Assembly: GCF_023195515.1 (NCBI RefSeq)
Contig: NZ_JALPKR020000002.1
Span: 2,271,001-2,335,000, forward strand
Source of the DNA: Variovorax sp. S12S4
Lineage (GTDB): Bacteria; Pseudomonadota; Gammaproteobacteria; Burkholderiales; Burkholderiaceae_C
Length of the DNA stretch: 64,000 nt
Reading direction: 5' to 3'
Shown: positions 20,031 through 28,829 of the stretch, one piece after another
How positions within the stretch are numbered: position 1 is the stretch's first letter
Layout: each line of letters opens with the position of its first letter
Notes under the pieces: model-generated
Databases searched by the model: none
What the model was told of the DNA's origin: nothing
The model's input: only the letters and a program-made list of their open reading frames with translations
Translations under genes and position numbers: made by a program

Positions 20031-20941
20031 ACGGCCGGGAGAGCGACCGGATGGAGACCAAGGCACCGCGCATCACCCATGCGGAACGCGTGATCGACAC
20101 CGTGAGCGGCGTCACCAAGGGAGACCTCGCAGAGTACTACGCCACCGTGGCGCCGCTGATCCTGCCGCACCTCAAGGGGCGCCCCGTGGCGCTGGTGCGC
20201 GCGCCCGAGGGCGTGGGCGGCGAGCTGTTCTTCCAGAAGCATGCGCAGCATAGCGACATTGCCGGCATCAAGCTGCTCGACCCGGCGCTGGACCCGGGGC
20301 ATGACCCGCTGCTGCAGATCGACACGGCCCAGGCGCTCATCGGCGCGGCGCAGTACAACACCATCGAGCTGCACACCTGGAACGCAACCTCGCGCGCCAT
20401 CGGCAAGCCCGACCGCATGACCTTCGACCTCGACCCCGGCGAGGGCGTCGACTGGCAGCAGATCCAGGAGGCCGCGCTGCTGGTGCATGTGCTGCTCGAC
20501 GAACTCGGCCTGCCTTCGTTCCTGAAGACCAGCGGCGGCAAGGGGCTGCACGTGGTGGTGCCGCTCAAGCGCGAGCTTGGCTGGGACGAGGTGCGGGGCT
20601 TTTCGCGGGCTATCGTGCAGCACCTGGCGCGCATCGTTCCAGACCGCTTCGTGGCCAAGAGCGGGCCGCGCAACCGCGTGGGCAAGATCTTTGCGGACTA
20701 CCTGCGCAACGGCTTCGGCGCCACCACGGCCTGTGCCTGGTCGGCGCGCGCGCGTCCGGGCATGGGCGTGTCGGTGCCGCTGGCGTGGGAAGAACTGCCC
20801 GACCTGGGCAGCGCCGCCCACTGGACGGTGGCCACCATTGCCGACCGCATCGGCGTGGGCAACACGCCATGGGACGCCATGGAGAGCAGCCGAACGGGTC
20901 TGCGGGCCGCCATGGAGATGCTGGGCTACATGCCCTCGTGA
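20027..20941 (+). CDS. Stand-alone LigD polymerase/primase domain
   Basis: 304 residues covering only the POL domain of LigD, an archaeo-eukaryotic primase-like polymerase. Catalytic aspartates are in TFDLDPGEGVDW (about residues 134-136), with TSGGKGLHVVVPL and the downstream FVAKSGPRNRVGKIFADYL. No ligase or phosphoesterase domain is attached, and none is encoded nearby. It would fill or extend DNA ends with ribonucleotides in Ku-dependent repair; sealing needs a ligase from elsewhere. Translationally coupled to Ku by a four-base overlap. Confidence 0.92.
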   Translation: MNGRESDRMETKAPRITHAERVIDTVSGVTKGDLAEYYATVAPLILPHLKGRPVALVRAPEGVGGELFFQKHAQHSDIAGIKLLDPALDPGHDPLLQIDTAQALIGAAQYNTIELHTWNATSRAIGKPDRMTFDLDPGEGVDWQQIQEAALLVHVLLDELGLPSFLKTSGGKGLHVVVPLKRELGWDEVRGFSRAIVQHLARIVPDRFVAKSGPRNRVGKIFADYLRNGFGATTACAWSARARPGMGVSVPLAWEELPDLGSAAHWTVATIADRIGVGNTPWDAMESSRTGLRAAMEMLGYMPS

Positions 20942-20969
20942 AGCCGGCGGACCTTGCCGGCCCGCTTTG

Positions 20970-21788
20970 CTACTGGAGCACTTCGTTCGTCGTCACTTCG
21001 AAGCGCTGCAACGAGTTGGCGCCGAACACCATGGTGATCGGTACGTCGGCCGCATCGCGCCCGCGTGCAATCACGATGCGGCCGATGCGCGGCACGTTGT
21101 GCCGCGCATCGAAGGTGTACCAGCGGTCGCCCAGGTACACCTCGAACCAGGCGCTGAAGTCCATCGGGTACGGCACGGGCGGAATGCCGATGTCGCCCAG
21201 ATAGCCCGTGGCATAGCGCGCCGGAATGTTCATGCAGCGGCACAGCGTGATGGCCAGGTGCGCAAAGTCCCTGCAAACGCCCGTGCGCTCGCGAAAGCCC
21301 TCGAGCGCCGTACGCGTGGCGCGCGCGCTCTGGTAGTCGAAGCGCAAATGCTCGTGCACGAAGTCGCAGATGGCCTGCACCCGGTGCCAGCCGGGCGCCA
21401 CGCGCGAAAAGTTGTTCCACGCGAACTGCAGCAGCTCGCTGTCGACTTCGCAGTAGCGGCTCGGCAGCAAAAAGGGCAGCGTCGACACCGGCAGGTCGGC
21501 CGCCGCGTGCTCCACGGCGCTGTAGTCCACCGGGTCGGACCAGCCCGGGTCGAACACCACGGCATGGTTGCGCAGCCGGACGCTCTCCACGCCCGCGGGT
21601 ATCCGCACCCGCGCGCAGTGGTTGTCGAATGCATCCATGTAGTAGTCGGTATGCAGCGGCGGGCTGATGGTGATGTGCTCGCCGTTCTGCAGGTCCGCCG
21701 CGCGCGACGGGTGGACTTGCAGCATGTAGATCAGTGCCGTGGGTGCCGTGACGGCGAGTTCAATGTCGAAACCGATCTCTATCTGCAT
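20970..21788 (-). CDS. Transglutaminase-like (cysteine protease fold) family protein
   Basis: 272 residues. An N-terminal beta-rich domain starts MQIEIGFDIELAVTAPTALI; the C-terminal transglutaminase core has the catalytic Cys in RTGVCRDFAHLAITLCR, and His/Asp in WYTFDARHNVPRIGRI. Members are probably bacterial peptidases or amide-bond enzymes; often linked to ATP-grasp/circularly permuted amidoligase genes, none here. Start at 21788 gives the family N-terminus. No signal peptide, so cytoplasmic. Confidence 0.88.
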   Translation of the reverse strand: MQIEIGFDIELAVTAPTALIYMLQVHPSRAADLQNGEHITISPPLHTDYYMDAFDNHCARVRIPAGVESVRLRNHAVVFDPGWSDPVDYSAVEHAAADLPVSTLPFLLPSRYCEVDSELLQFAWNNFSRVAPGWHRVQAICDFVHEHLRFDYQSARATRTALEGFRERTGVCRDFAHLAITLCRCMNIPARYATGYLGDIGIPPVPYPMDFSAWFEVYLGDRWYTFDARHNVPRIGRIVIARGRDAADVPITMVFGANSLQRFEVTTNEVLQ

Positions 21789-22119
21789 GTCGTTCTTCCC
21801 TGTGGGCCAAGTATGTGTTCTGTCCGGATGTGCAAGCAGGCTTCGTGCCTCCTTTGTTGATGCTATCGGTGCCCCGATGCCGGGGCACGCGGGCAGATGC
21901 GCAAAGCCGCGTAGGTGCGAGCCCGGTTCTGTCGGCGCGCTCCTACCTTGCACGCCTCACCTCTCCCACAAGCGGGGGCGAGGCGTCACTACGGGTAACA
22001 GTCTGCGGCAAACATAACCTTTCGATTCGCTCGCAACGCCTTCAAATCGGCTCTTATCGCCCTTACCGGCTGCAGCGCAAGCATCACGACTTGTCCAATC
22101 TGATCTGCTGGAGCGAATC
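21789..22119. other. Gene-free stretch between transglutaminase and katE operon, with hairpin
   Basis: 331 bases without a convincing gene. It contains a perfect 8-base stem with a 4-base loop at 21869-21888 (GTGCCCCG ATGC CGGGGCAC) with no T run after it. Promoters for the two divergent transcripts should be here, but I found no clear consensus. A GC-rich phrase at about 21960-21980 (CTCTCCCACAAGCGGGGGCG) resembles repeat ends. Confidence 0.4.
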
Positions 22120-22287
22120 ATGAATATCTCTGCCCTGTTCGATTCACTCACCGGTACTTGGGGGGATGAAATCCTGTTCTGGGTGGTGGCCGCAGTGGCA
22201 GGGTTCATCTGCCTGATTGCGTTGGTGAACGTGCTGGACCTTTTTCTCGACAACGAAGCTGACCCCCCAATGAAAGATCCTCGATGA
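22120..22287 (+). CDS. Small single-span membrane protein coupled to katE
   Basis: A 55-residue protein reading MNISALFDSLTGTW, then one hydrophobic helix (EILFWVVAAVAGFICLIALV, about residues 17-36), then an acidic tail ending PPMKDPR. Its TGA overlaps the katE ATG as ATGA, which is strong evidence that it is translated. No family recognised. It could anchor or tune catalase at the membrane, but that is a guess from gene order. Confidence 0.65.
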   Translation: MNISALFDSLTGTWGDEILFWVVAAVAGFICLIALVNVLDLFLDNEADPPMKDPR

Positions 22288-24470
22288 CGCCACAGAACAA
22301 GGCCGCCGCCGGACGCCGATCGAAGGCCACGGACGGCACCAATGCCAAGCAGCAGCAACTCGAAGGCTTCGCGACCGATCATGCGCCCAATCTGACGACC
22401 AACCAGGGTCTTCAGATTCCAGACAACCACAACTCGCTCAAGGCAGGTCTGCGCGGGCCCACGCTGCTCGAAGACTTCATCCTGCGCGAGAAGATCACGC
22501 ACTTCGACCACGAGCGCATTCCCGAACGCGCGGTGCATGCCCGCGGCTCGGCGGCGCATGGTTTCTTCCAGGTCTACAAGTCGATGTCGCAGTTCACCTC
22601 GGCCGACTTCCTGCAGGACCCCGATGCGAAGACGCCCGTTTTCGTGCGCTTCTCGACGGTGGCCGGCGAACGCGGATCGGCCGATACGGTGCGCGACGTG
22701 CGCGGCTTCGCTGTCAAGTTCTACACCCGCGAAGGCAACTATGACCTCGTGGGCAACAACATCCCGGTGTTCTTCATCCAGGACGCGATGAAGTTTCCCG
22801 ACCTCGTCCACGCCGTCAAGCCCGAGCCGCACCACGCGATGCCGCAGGCCGCGAGCGCGCACGACACCTTCTGGGACTTTGCCTCCCTCATGCCCGAGAG
22901 CACCCACATGCTGATGTGGGCCATGTCGGACCGCGCCATTCCGCGCAGCTATCGAATGATGGAAGGCTTCGGCGTTCACACCTTCCGCTTCGTCAACCAT
23001 CGCGGCGAGAGCCACTTCGTCAAGTTCCACTGGAAGCCCAAGCTCGGCATCCACGGCCTCGCATGGGACGAAGCCCAGAAGATCGCCGGCAAGGACCCGG
23101 ACTTTCACCGGCGCGACCTGTGGGAAGCCATCGAGAACGGCGACTTCCCCGAATGGGAGCTCGGCGTGCAGCTCATTGCGCAGGACAAGGCGCAATCGCT
23201 CGGCTTCGACCTGCTCGATGCGACCAAGCTCATTCCCGAAGAGATGGTGCCGGTGCAGCGCATCGGCCGGCTGGTGCTCAACCGCAACCCCGACAACTTC
23301 TTTGCCGAAACCGAGCAGGTGGCGTTCCACCCGGGACACGTGGTGCCCGGCATCGACTTCAGCAACGACCCGCTGCTGCAGGGGCGCCTGTTCTCGTATA
23401 CCGACACGCAGATTTCGCGCTTGGGCGGGGCCAACTTTCACGAGTTGCCCATCAACAAGAGTGTCTGCCCGTTCCACAACTTCCAGCGCGACGGCATGCA
23501 CCGCCAGACCATTGCGCGCGGCCAGGTGGCCTATGAGCCCAACTCGCTGGGCGACGGCAAGGAGTTCCGGGTGGACGGCGGCAGCGTCGGCTTCCAGTCG
23601 TACCCCGACGAGATGGAGTCGCCCAAGGTGCGCCGGCGCAGCCCGACCTTCGACGACCACTTCACGCAGGCGCGCCTGTTCTTCAACAGCCAGAGCGCGG
23701 CCGAGAAAGAGCACATCGTCGCGGGCTTCCGCTTCGAGCTCTCGAAGGTCGATGTGCCGGCCATCCGCCAGCGCATGGTCGACAACCTGGCGCATGTGGA
23801 CGAAAAGCTCGCGCGCCGCGTGGCGGAGCCGCTCGGTATTGGTGCGCCCGATGCCAAGGCCGCCGCGGGCCGCGCGGGCTATCGCGAACACCGCATGACG
23901 CTGCCGGTCTCGGAATCGCCCGCGCTCAGCATGGCCGATACCGGCGACGGCACGATCCGCACGCGCAAGATCGCCATCCTGGTGGCGGACGGTATCGACT
24001 CCGCCTCGCTCAAGCCGATTCGCGATGCGCTCGAGCAGGCCGGCGCGCGCTGCAAGGTGGTCGGCCCGCGCCTGGGCACCGTTGCCAGCGCGTCGAAGCG
24101 GCAGATCGACATCGACATGACCTTTGCCAACGCGCCTTCGGTGATGTTCGACGCCGTGCTGGTGCCCGGCGGCAGCCTGGGCGCCGCCGCCCTTGCGGCC
24201 GCGGGCGATGCCGTGCACTTCGTGCTCGAGGCGTACAAGCACTGCAAGGCCATCTGCACCGTGGGCGAGGGCGTGCAGCTGTTGTCCAGGCTCGGCATTG
24301 CCGCCGACCCGCAACCCGGCGATCTGCCTCCCGGCGTCGTCGTGGCGGCCACGCCGGTCACCAACCTGGGCGACAACACCGCAGCCACGCAGATCGCGCA
24401 GGACTTCATCGCGGCCATTGCCAAGCACCGCCACTGGGAGCGGGCCGACATCGAATCGGTCCCCGCCTGA
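22284..24470 (+). CDS. katE: Large-subunit catalase HPII
   Basis: 728 residues, clade 2 catalase that splits hydrogen peroxide to water and oxygen using heme. The active His lies in [14 protein letters not shown], the Asn in [12 protein letters not shown], and the heme-ligand Tyr in [18 protein letters not shown]. The last 150 residues form the amidotransferase/DJ-1-like domain typical of KatE ([21 protein letters not shown]). Slightly shorter than the E. coli enzyme. Start at 22284 overlaps the small membrane-protein stop. Confidence 0.97.
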   Translation: MTPQNKAAAGRRSKATDGTNAKQQQLEGFATDHAPNLTTNQGLQIPDNHNSLKAGLRGPTLLEDFILREKITHFDHERIPERAVHARGSAAHGFFQVYKSMSQFTSADFLQDPDAKTPVFVRFSTVAGERGSADTVRDVRGFAVKFYTREGNYDLVGNNIPVFFIQDAMKFPDLVHAVKPEPHHAMPQAASAHDTFWDFASLMPESTHMLMWAMSDRAIPRSYRMMEGFGVHTFRFVNHRGESHFVKFHWKPKLGIHGLAWDEAQKIAGKDPDFHRRDLWEAIENGDFPEWELGVQLIAQDKAQSLGFDLLDATKLIPEEMVPVQRIGRLVLNRNPDNFFAETEQVAFHPGHVVPGIDFSNDPLLQGRLFSYTDTQISRLGGANFHELPINKSVCPFHNFQRDGMHRQTIARGQVAYEPNSLGDGKEFRVDGGSVGFQSYPDEMESPKVRRRSPTFDDHFTQARLFFNSQSAAEKEHIVAGFRFELSKVDVPAIRQRMVDNLAHVDEKLARRVAEPLGIGAPDAKAAAGRAGYREHRMTLPVSESPALSMADTGDGTIRTRKIAILVADGIDSASLKPIRDALEQAGARCKVVGPRLGTVASASKRQIDIDMTFANAPSVMFDAVLVPGGSLGAAALAAAGDAVHFVLEAYKHCKAICTVGEGVQLLSRLGIAADPQPGDLPPGVVVAATPVTNLGDNTAATQIAQDFIAAIAKHRHWERADIESVPA

Positions 24471-24582
24471 CGCACTCCCTGAAGTAGTCCGTTTGCGCTA
24501 GGCCTTCTTGCGAATAGCCGCCGCGGGAGGGCGCTCCTAGACTTTCCCACGAGGCCTGAACGGCGCGCACTTCCGCGACGTC

Positions 24583-24623
24583 GACCCCCGCAACCGCGGG
24601 CACACGGGCCGCACGCGGGGGTC
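24583..24623 (+). promoter_or_regulatory. Hairpin covering the ribosome-binding region of the CHAT gene
   Basis: GACCCCCGC at 24583-24591 is the exact reverse complement of GCGGGGGTC at 24615-24623, with 23 bases between. The right arm ends two bases before the ATG at 24626 and includes the only purine-rich stretch (GGGGG) near the start. Folding would hide the initiation site, so translation of the CHAT gene may be held low or controlled. It could instead be a chance GC-rich stem. Confidence 0.4.
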
Positions 24624-24625
24624 CA

Positions 24626-26770
24626 ATGACGTGGTTTTCGAGAACGGGATGGGAGCGCTCGGCACGTCGTGCAGGAGTCGCGGGTGCTCTCGGGCTGGCT
24701 GGCATTCTCTTGCTGGGGCACGGGCCATTGGCCCTTGCGCAGCAGCAGGCGCCCAACGCCGAGGCGGCGGCCAGCAAGGCCGAGCAGGCCCGGCTTGCCG
24801 ACACCGACACCTTGCTGGCATTGACCAGCGAGGGCGCGGTGCTCTACGGGCAAGACGCGGTCAAGCTCTCCGGCTACCAATACTGCAGCCAGGCGGTGGC
24901 GCTGGCCGAGGCCGGTGAGTTCAGGCAGAGCGTGCGGGCCGCCAGCAAGGCGCTGCATCTGGCCAATGCCACCCGCGACCCGAACCTGATGGCCATGGCC
25001 AACCGGGACCTGGCCATCGTCTACAGCTATTCGGGCCAGCTCGAGAAGGCCGAGGAATTCGCACGCGAGGCGCTCAAGCACCAGGCGCGCGACCCCAAGC
25101 TGGTGGTCGGCCCGGTGCAAAAGGTCATCGGCGACGTGCGCACCCGCCGCGGCGACTATGCCGGCGCCGTGATCAGCTACGACGAAGCGCTGGCCAACAG
25201 CTCCGCGCGCTATGCGCCGCTGGTGCAGGCCTCTCTCGTCAACGCGCTCATCGAATCGGGCGATGCGGCCAGGGCGCGCGAAGTGCTCGGCGGCATGGCG
25301 GCGCCCAAGGACGCACCGCTCACGGCGCAGCTCGACCGCACGCGCGCACGGCTGCTGCTGGCCGAGAACAAGCCGGCCGAGGCGCGCGACCTGTACCGCG
25401 CGCTCACGGCTCGCCAAGTGGGCACCGACACCGAGTACTACCGCCTCTGGGCCTGGGACGGCGTGGCGCGCAGCGAGCTTGCGCTGGGCCAGAAGCAGGC
25501 CGCGGCCGAAGCCGTGGCCCGCGCGCTTGGCAGCGTCGACCAGGTGCGCGCCAAGTTCCGCAGCGAAGAATTCAAGATGGGCCTGTTCTCGGACCTGCAG
25601 TCGGTGTTCGAGCGCGGCGTGTCCATCTACAGCGACGCGGGGGATGCGCGCCAGGCCTTCGAAGTGAGCGAGCGCAGCCCCCCGCGCGCGCTGCTCGATG
25701 CGGTGCGCGGCCGCGCAAAAATCAACGAACGCGCCTCGCACACCGTCGACCTGGCCACGCTGCAAGGCACGCTGGCGCCCGACGAGCGCGTGGTTCAGTT
25801 CCACGCGCTGCCCGACCGCCTGCTGGTGTGGGTCGTGAGCCCCGCCGGCATCGAAGCCAAGACGGTGCCGGTGCGCCGCGAAGAGCTCACCGAATTGGTG
25901 GAGGTGTTCCGCAACTCCATCGTGCGCGGCCGCCGCGCGGCCATCACCAATGCCGACAAGCTCGGCACAGCGCTGCTCGGCCCGCTGGGCCTGGCGCCCG
26001 GGCAGCGGGTGATCGTGGTGCCCCACGGGCCGCTGCACTACCTGCCGTTCCAGGCGCTGCGGCTGGGCGGGCGCTACCTGATCGAGACAAATCCGGTAGC
26101 GGTCGCGCCTTCCATCAGCATTGCGGTGCAGCTGGCGCAACGCACGCCGCGCGTGAGCGCATCGCTCACGGCCTTTGGCAATCCGCGCATCGAAGACAAG
26201 TACGACCTGCCCGGCGCAGAGGTCGAGGTCAAGCAGCTCGCGCAGCTGTTCCCGCGCAACACCGTGTACATGGGCGCGGCAGCCACCAAGACGCAGTTCC
26301 GCGAGGTGGCCGCGCGCTCGCCGCTGATGCACGTGGCGGCCCACGCAGAGGCCGACGCGGTCGACCCGCTGTATTCGCGCATCCTGCTGGCCAACGAAGG
26401 CGGCAAGCAGAATTTTCTGGAAGCGCACGAGATCCTCGGGCTGCCGATGGACGGCACGGCGCTTGTCACGCTCTCGGCCTGCGAGTCGGGCCTCGGCCGC
26501 ATTGCGCAGGGCGACGAGGTGCTGGGCTTCACGCGGTCGTTTCTCTCGGCCGGAAGCTCGAGCCTGATCGCATCGCTGTGGCCTGTGTCCGACGACGCAA
26601 CCGCCGTGCTCATGGGCACGCTCTACGGCGAGCTCGCCAAGGGACGCGATCTGCAGAAGGCGATGCAGGCGGGGCAACTGGCTGTGCTGAAGGACCCGAA
26701 GATGTCACATCCCTTTTTCTGGGCGCCGTTCAACCTGATCGGCAACTGGCGTCTCACGGTGGGGAGCTGA
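24626..26770 (+). CDS. Exported CHAT-domain protein with tetratricopeptide repeats
   Basis: 714 residues. A long signal peptide or membrane anchor (GVAGALGLAGILLLGHGPLALAQ) is followed by helical TPR-like repeats (residues 80-400; for example KAEEFAREALKHQARDPKLVV). A C-terminal CHAT domain of the caspase fold has His573 in MHVAAHAEADAVDP and Cys619 in VTLSACESGLGRIAQGDEV, both catalytic positions intact. CHAT proteins are clan CD proteases related to separase and caspases. The gene heads the locus with TpsB and TpsA, so it probably acts in the periplasm or at the surface on that adhesin or on the export channel; this is inference from gene order. Confidence 0.9.
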   Translation: MTWFSRTGWERSARRAGVAGALGLAGILLLGHGPLALAQQQAPNAEAAASKAEQARLADTDTLLALTSEGAVLYGQDAVKLSGYQYCSQAVALAEAGEFRQSVRAASKALHLANATRDPNLMAMANRDLAIVYSYSGQLEKAEEFAREALKHQARDPKLVVGPVQKVIGDVRTRRGDYAGAVISYDEALANSSARYAPLVQASLVNALIESGDAARAREVLGGMAAPKDAPLTAQLDRTRARLLLAENKPAEARDLYRALTARQVGTDTEYYRLWAWDGVARSELALGQKQAAAEAVARALGSVDQVRAKFRSEEFKMGLFSDLQSVFERGVSIYSDAGDARQAFEVSERSPPRALLDAVRGRAKINERASHTVDLATLQGTLAPDERVVQFHALPDRLLVWVVSPAGIEAKTVPVRREELTELVEVFRNSIVRGRRAAITNADKLGTALLGPLGLAPGQRVIVVPHGPLHYLPFQALRLGGRYLIETNPVAVAPSISIAVQLAQRTPRVSASLTAFGNPRIEDKYDLPGAEVEVKQLAQLFPRNTVYMGAAATKTQFREVAARSPLMHVAAHAEADAVDPLYSRILLANEGGKQNFLEAHEILGLPMDGTALVTLSACESGLGRIAQGDEVLGFTRSFLSAGSSSLIASLWPVSDDATAVLMGTLYGELAKGRDLQKAMQAGQLAVLKDPKMSHPFFWAPFNLIGNWRLTVGS

Positions 26771-26837
26771 CATGAAAAGACGAACCACTGCCATGTCTTG
26801 TGTTGCGCGCTGCTGTTCAGGGCGCGCCCCCGCCGAC

Positions 26838-27048
26838 GGGGTACCTTTCTCCGCGAATGTCCCCCGGCCTGCGGCCTCCTCCTTTATTTCGCTGCGCAAG
26901 GCACCCCATCGACGTGTGCGTGATCCAGAGCGGTCGTTGATCAGCCATACGCTAGCAGCGTGCCCAAGTGCACAGGGCATCGGGTGCTCCGCGCAGCGAA
27001 ATAAAGGAGGAGCCGAAGGCGGGGGACATTCGCGGAGGGGAAGTACCC
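26838..27048. repeat. Long inverted repeat between the CHAT gene and tpsB
   Basis: Left arm 26838-26910 and right arm 26979-27048 are imperfect reverse complements along about 70 bases, sharing TCCGCGAATGTCCCCC and CTCCTTTATTTCGCTGCGC in opposite directions, with a 68-base loop. The sequence contains no credible gene of its own. It fills most of the 345-base gap and should form a large stem-loop in mRNA, which could reduce read-through from the CHAT gene into tpsB. Confidence 0.8.
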
Positions 27049-27115
27049 GATGGCCTTTGCACGCGCCGAGAACAGCAGCGCCAAAAACACAACCAGCCCA
27101 CGGTGGAGCACTGAG

Positions 27116-28828
27116 ATGCGCGCTAGCCAACGCTCTACGCCAATTGCCTTTGCTGTCTCCGCTTTGATGGGCGCCACGTTGCTGGTAGCAGCCCAGCGCA
27201 CCCACGCAGCAGAAACAGACACCAACACGCTGCTCCCCACCAAAGACCCCTGCGGCACCTGCGACCGCCCGCTCGCCCAGGCGACCGGCACCGTTGCACC
27301 GCAAAGCCTGCCGGCCGCGCCGCAACCGCCTGCCGCTTCGTTCAAGCTCAACGACCTGCGCCTGAACGGCGTCAAGGCGCTGACCAACGAAGAGCTGCAA
27401 AGCATTACCGCACCCTACATCGGCCGCAACGTCACGCTCGGCGATCTCGAAAGCCTGGCGCAGGCCATTACCGCGCGCTACAAGGAGCGCGGCTACTTTC
27501 TCGCGCAGGCCGTGGTGCCGGTTCAAACCGTGCGCGACGGCATCGTGGAAATCAGCGTCATCGAAGGCAGGCTCGGCAAGGTCGATGTCACCGTCGCACC
27601 CGACGCCCCCATCAGCGAAGCCCGCGTGCGCGGCTTTCTCGCGCCCCTGCAGCCCGGAGAAGCCGTGAGCGCGCCCGCCTACGAGCGCGCGATGCTGCTG
27701 CTGTCGGACCAGCCCGGCATTCGTGTCACGTCGGGGCTGCAGGAAGGCACGCAAAGCGGCACCACCGATCTTTCGGTCGAGGTCGTCGCGGGCCCGCGCT
27801 GGGCCTTCACGGCCGAGGGCGACAACCATGGCACCAAGGAGTCGGGGCGCTTTCGCGTCGGCGGCACCGTGCGCTATCTCAGCCCCTTCGGCATCGGCGA
27901 CAACCTCGACATGCGGTTGATGGTTTCGAACAGCAATGCGCTGCAGTTCGGCCGCGTGGCCTACGAGGCGCCCATCGGCACCAGCGGCCTGCGCGCCGGC
28001 ATTGGCCTTGCGCGCGTCAACTACGAGCTTGGCGGCGAGTTTGCCGAACTCGGGGCGCAGGGCAGGGCCGATGTGCTCGATTTTTCTCTCAACTACCCGT
28101 TGATCCGCCAGCGCCAGCAGAACCTCTTCCTGCGCCTGGGCGCCGACGTGAAGAACCTGACCGACGAGATGAACGCGGTCGACTTCGCGTCGAAGAAGCG
28201 TGTGCACGGCCTGGGACTTGGCTGGGCCTGGGAGAGGCGCGACGAGGTGTTTGGCGGCGGCTACTGGGCCAGCTCGGGCACGCTTTACCGTGGTGACCTT
28301 TCCATTCGCGACGAGCAGAGCCGCGCGTTCGACCAGAGCGTGGCGGGCCACCGCACCGAGGGCGGCTACACCAAGCTGAGCTTCCAGATTTCGCGGCTGC
28401 AGGCCATCGTGCCGAACCATTCGCTGTATGTGGCGCTCGGCGGCCAATGGGCCAGCAAGAACCTCGACGCTTCCGAGAAGCTCTCGCTCGGCGGTGCGCG
28501 CGCGGTGCGTGCGTACCCGTCGGGCGAACTGCTGGTGGACGAGGGCGCCATCGGCACCGTCGAATGGCGCTGGTCCCTTAACTCGGAGCTCACGCCTTTC
28601 GTGTTCTACGACGCCGCGCGCGGGAAGATTGTGCGCAACCCCTCTCCGTTCGACACCGGCCCCAACCGCCACAGCCTGCGGGGTTTCGGCATCGGTATTT
28701 CGTGGGCGCGGCCCGGCAACTTTGCGATCAACGCGACGCTCGCCTGGCGCGACGGCACACGGCCGGCGCAGACCGATGGCGGCGGCCGCAACCCGCGTTT
28801 GTACGTGCAGGCGCAAAAGGTGTTCTGA
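27116..28828 (+). CDS. TpsB outer-membrane transporter of two-partner secretion (ShlB/FhaC/HecB family)
   Basis: 570 residues. Signal peptide ending near RTHAAE; POTRA-type periplasmic domains at about 75-220 (FKLNDLRLNGVKALTNEELQ, then YKERGYFLAQAVVPVQTVRDG); then a 16-strand-type beta barrel with the conserved GGARAVRAYPSGE loop (VRGY/VRAY motif) and a final strand ending in Phe. It exports the adjacent TpsA across the outer membrane. ATG at 27116 sets the signal peptide at the N-terminus; an in-frame start at 27050 would put a repeat arm in the coding sequence. Confidence 0.94.
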   Translation: MRASQRSTPIAFAVSALMGATLLVAAQRTHAAETDTNTLLPTKDPCGTCDRPLAQATGTVAPQSLPAAPQPPAASFKLNDLRLNGVKALTNEELQSITAPYIGRNVTLGDLESLAQAITARYKERGYFLAQAVVPVQTVRDGIVEISVIEGRLGKVDVTVAPDAPISEARVRGFLAPLQPGEAVSAPAYERAMLLLSDQPGIRVTSGLQEGTQSGTTDLSVEVVAGPRWAFTAEGDNHGTKESGRFRVGGTVRYLSPFGIGDNLDMRLMVSNSNALQFGRVAYEAPIGTSGLRAGIGLARVNYELGGEFAELGAQGRADVLDFSLNYPLIRQRQQNLFLRLGADVKNLTDEMNAVDFASKKRVHGLGLGWAWERRDEVFGGGYWASSGTLYRGDLSIRDEQSRAFDQSVAGHRTEGGYTKLSFQISRLQAIVPNHSLYVALGGQWASKNLDASEKLSLGGARAVRAYPSGELLVDEGAIGTVEWRWSLNSELTPFVFYDAARGKIVRNPSPFDTGPNRHSLRGFGIGISWARPGNFAINATLAWRDGTRPAQTDGGGRNPRLYVQAQKVF

Positions 28829-28829
28829 C

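Noticed and set aside
21869..21888. Hairpin as a rho-independent terminator
   Set aside because: No T run on either side.
26772..27167. 131-residue frame between the CHAT gene and tpsB
   Set aside because: It runs through the inverted repeat and has no domain; a by-product of the repeat.
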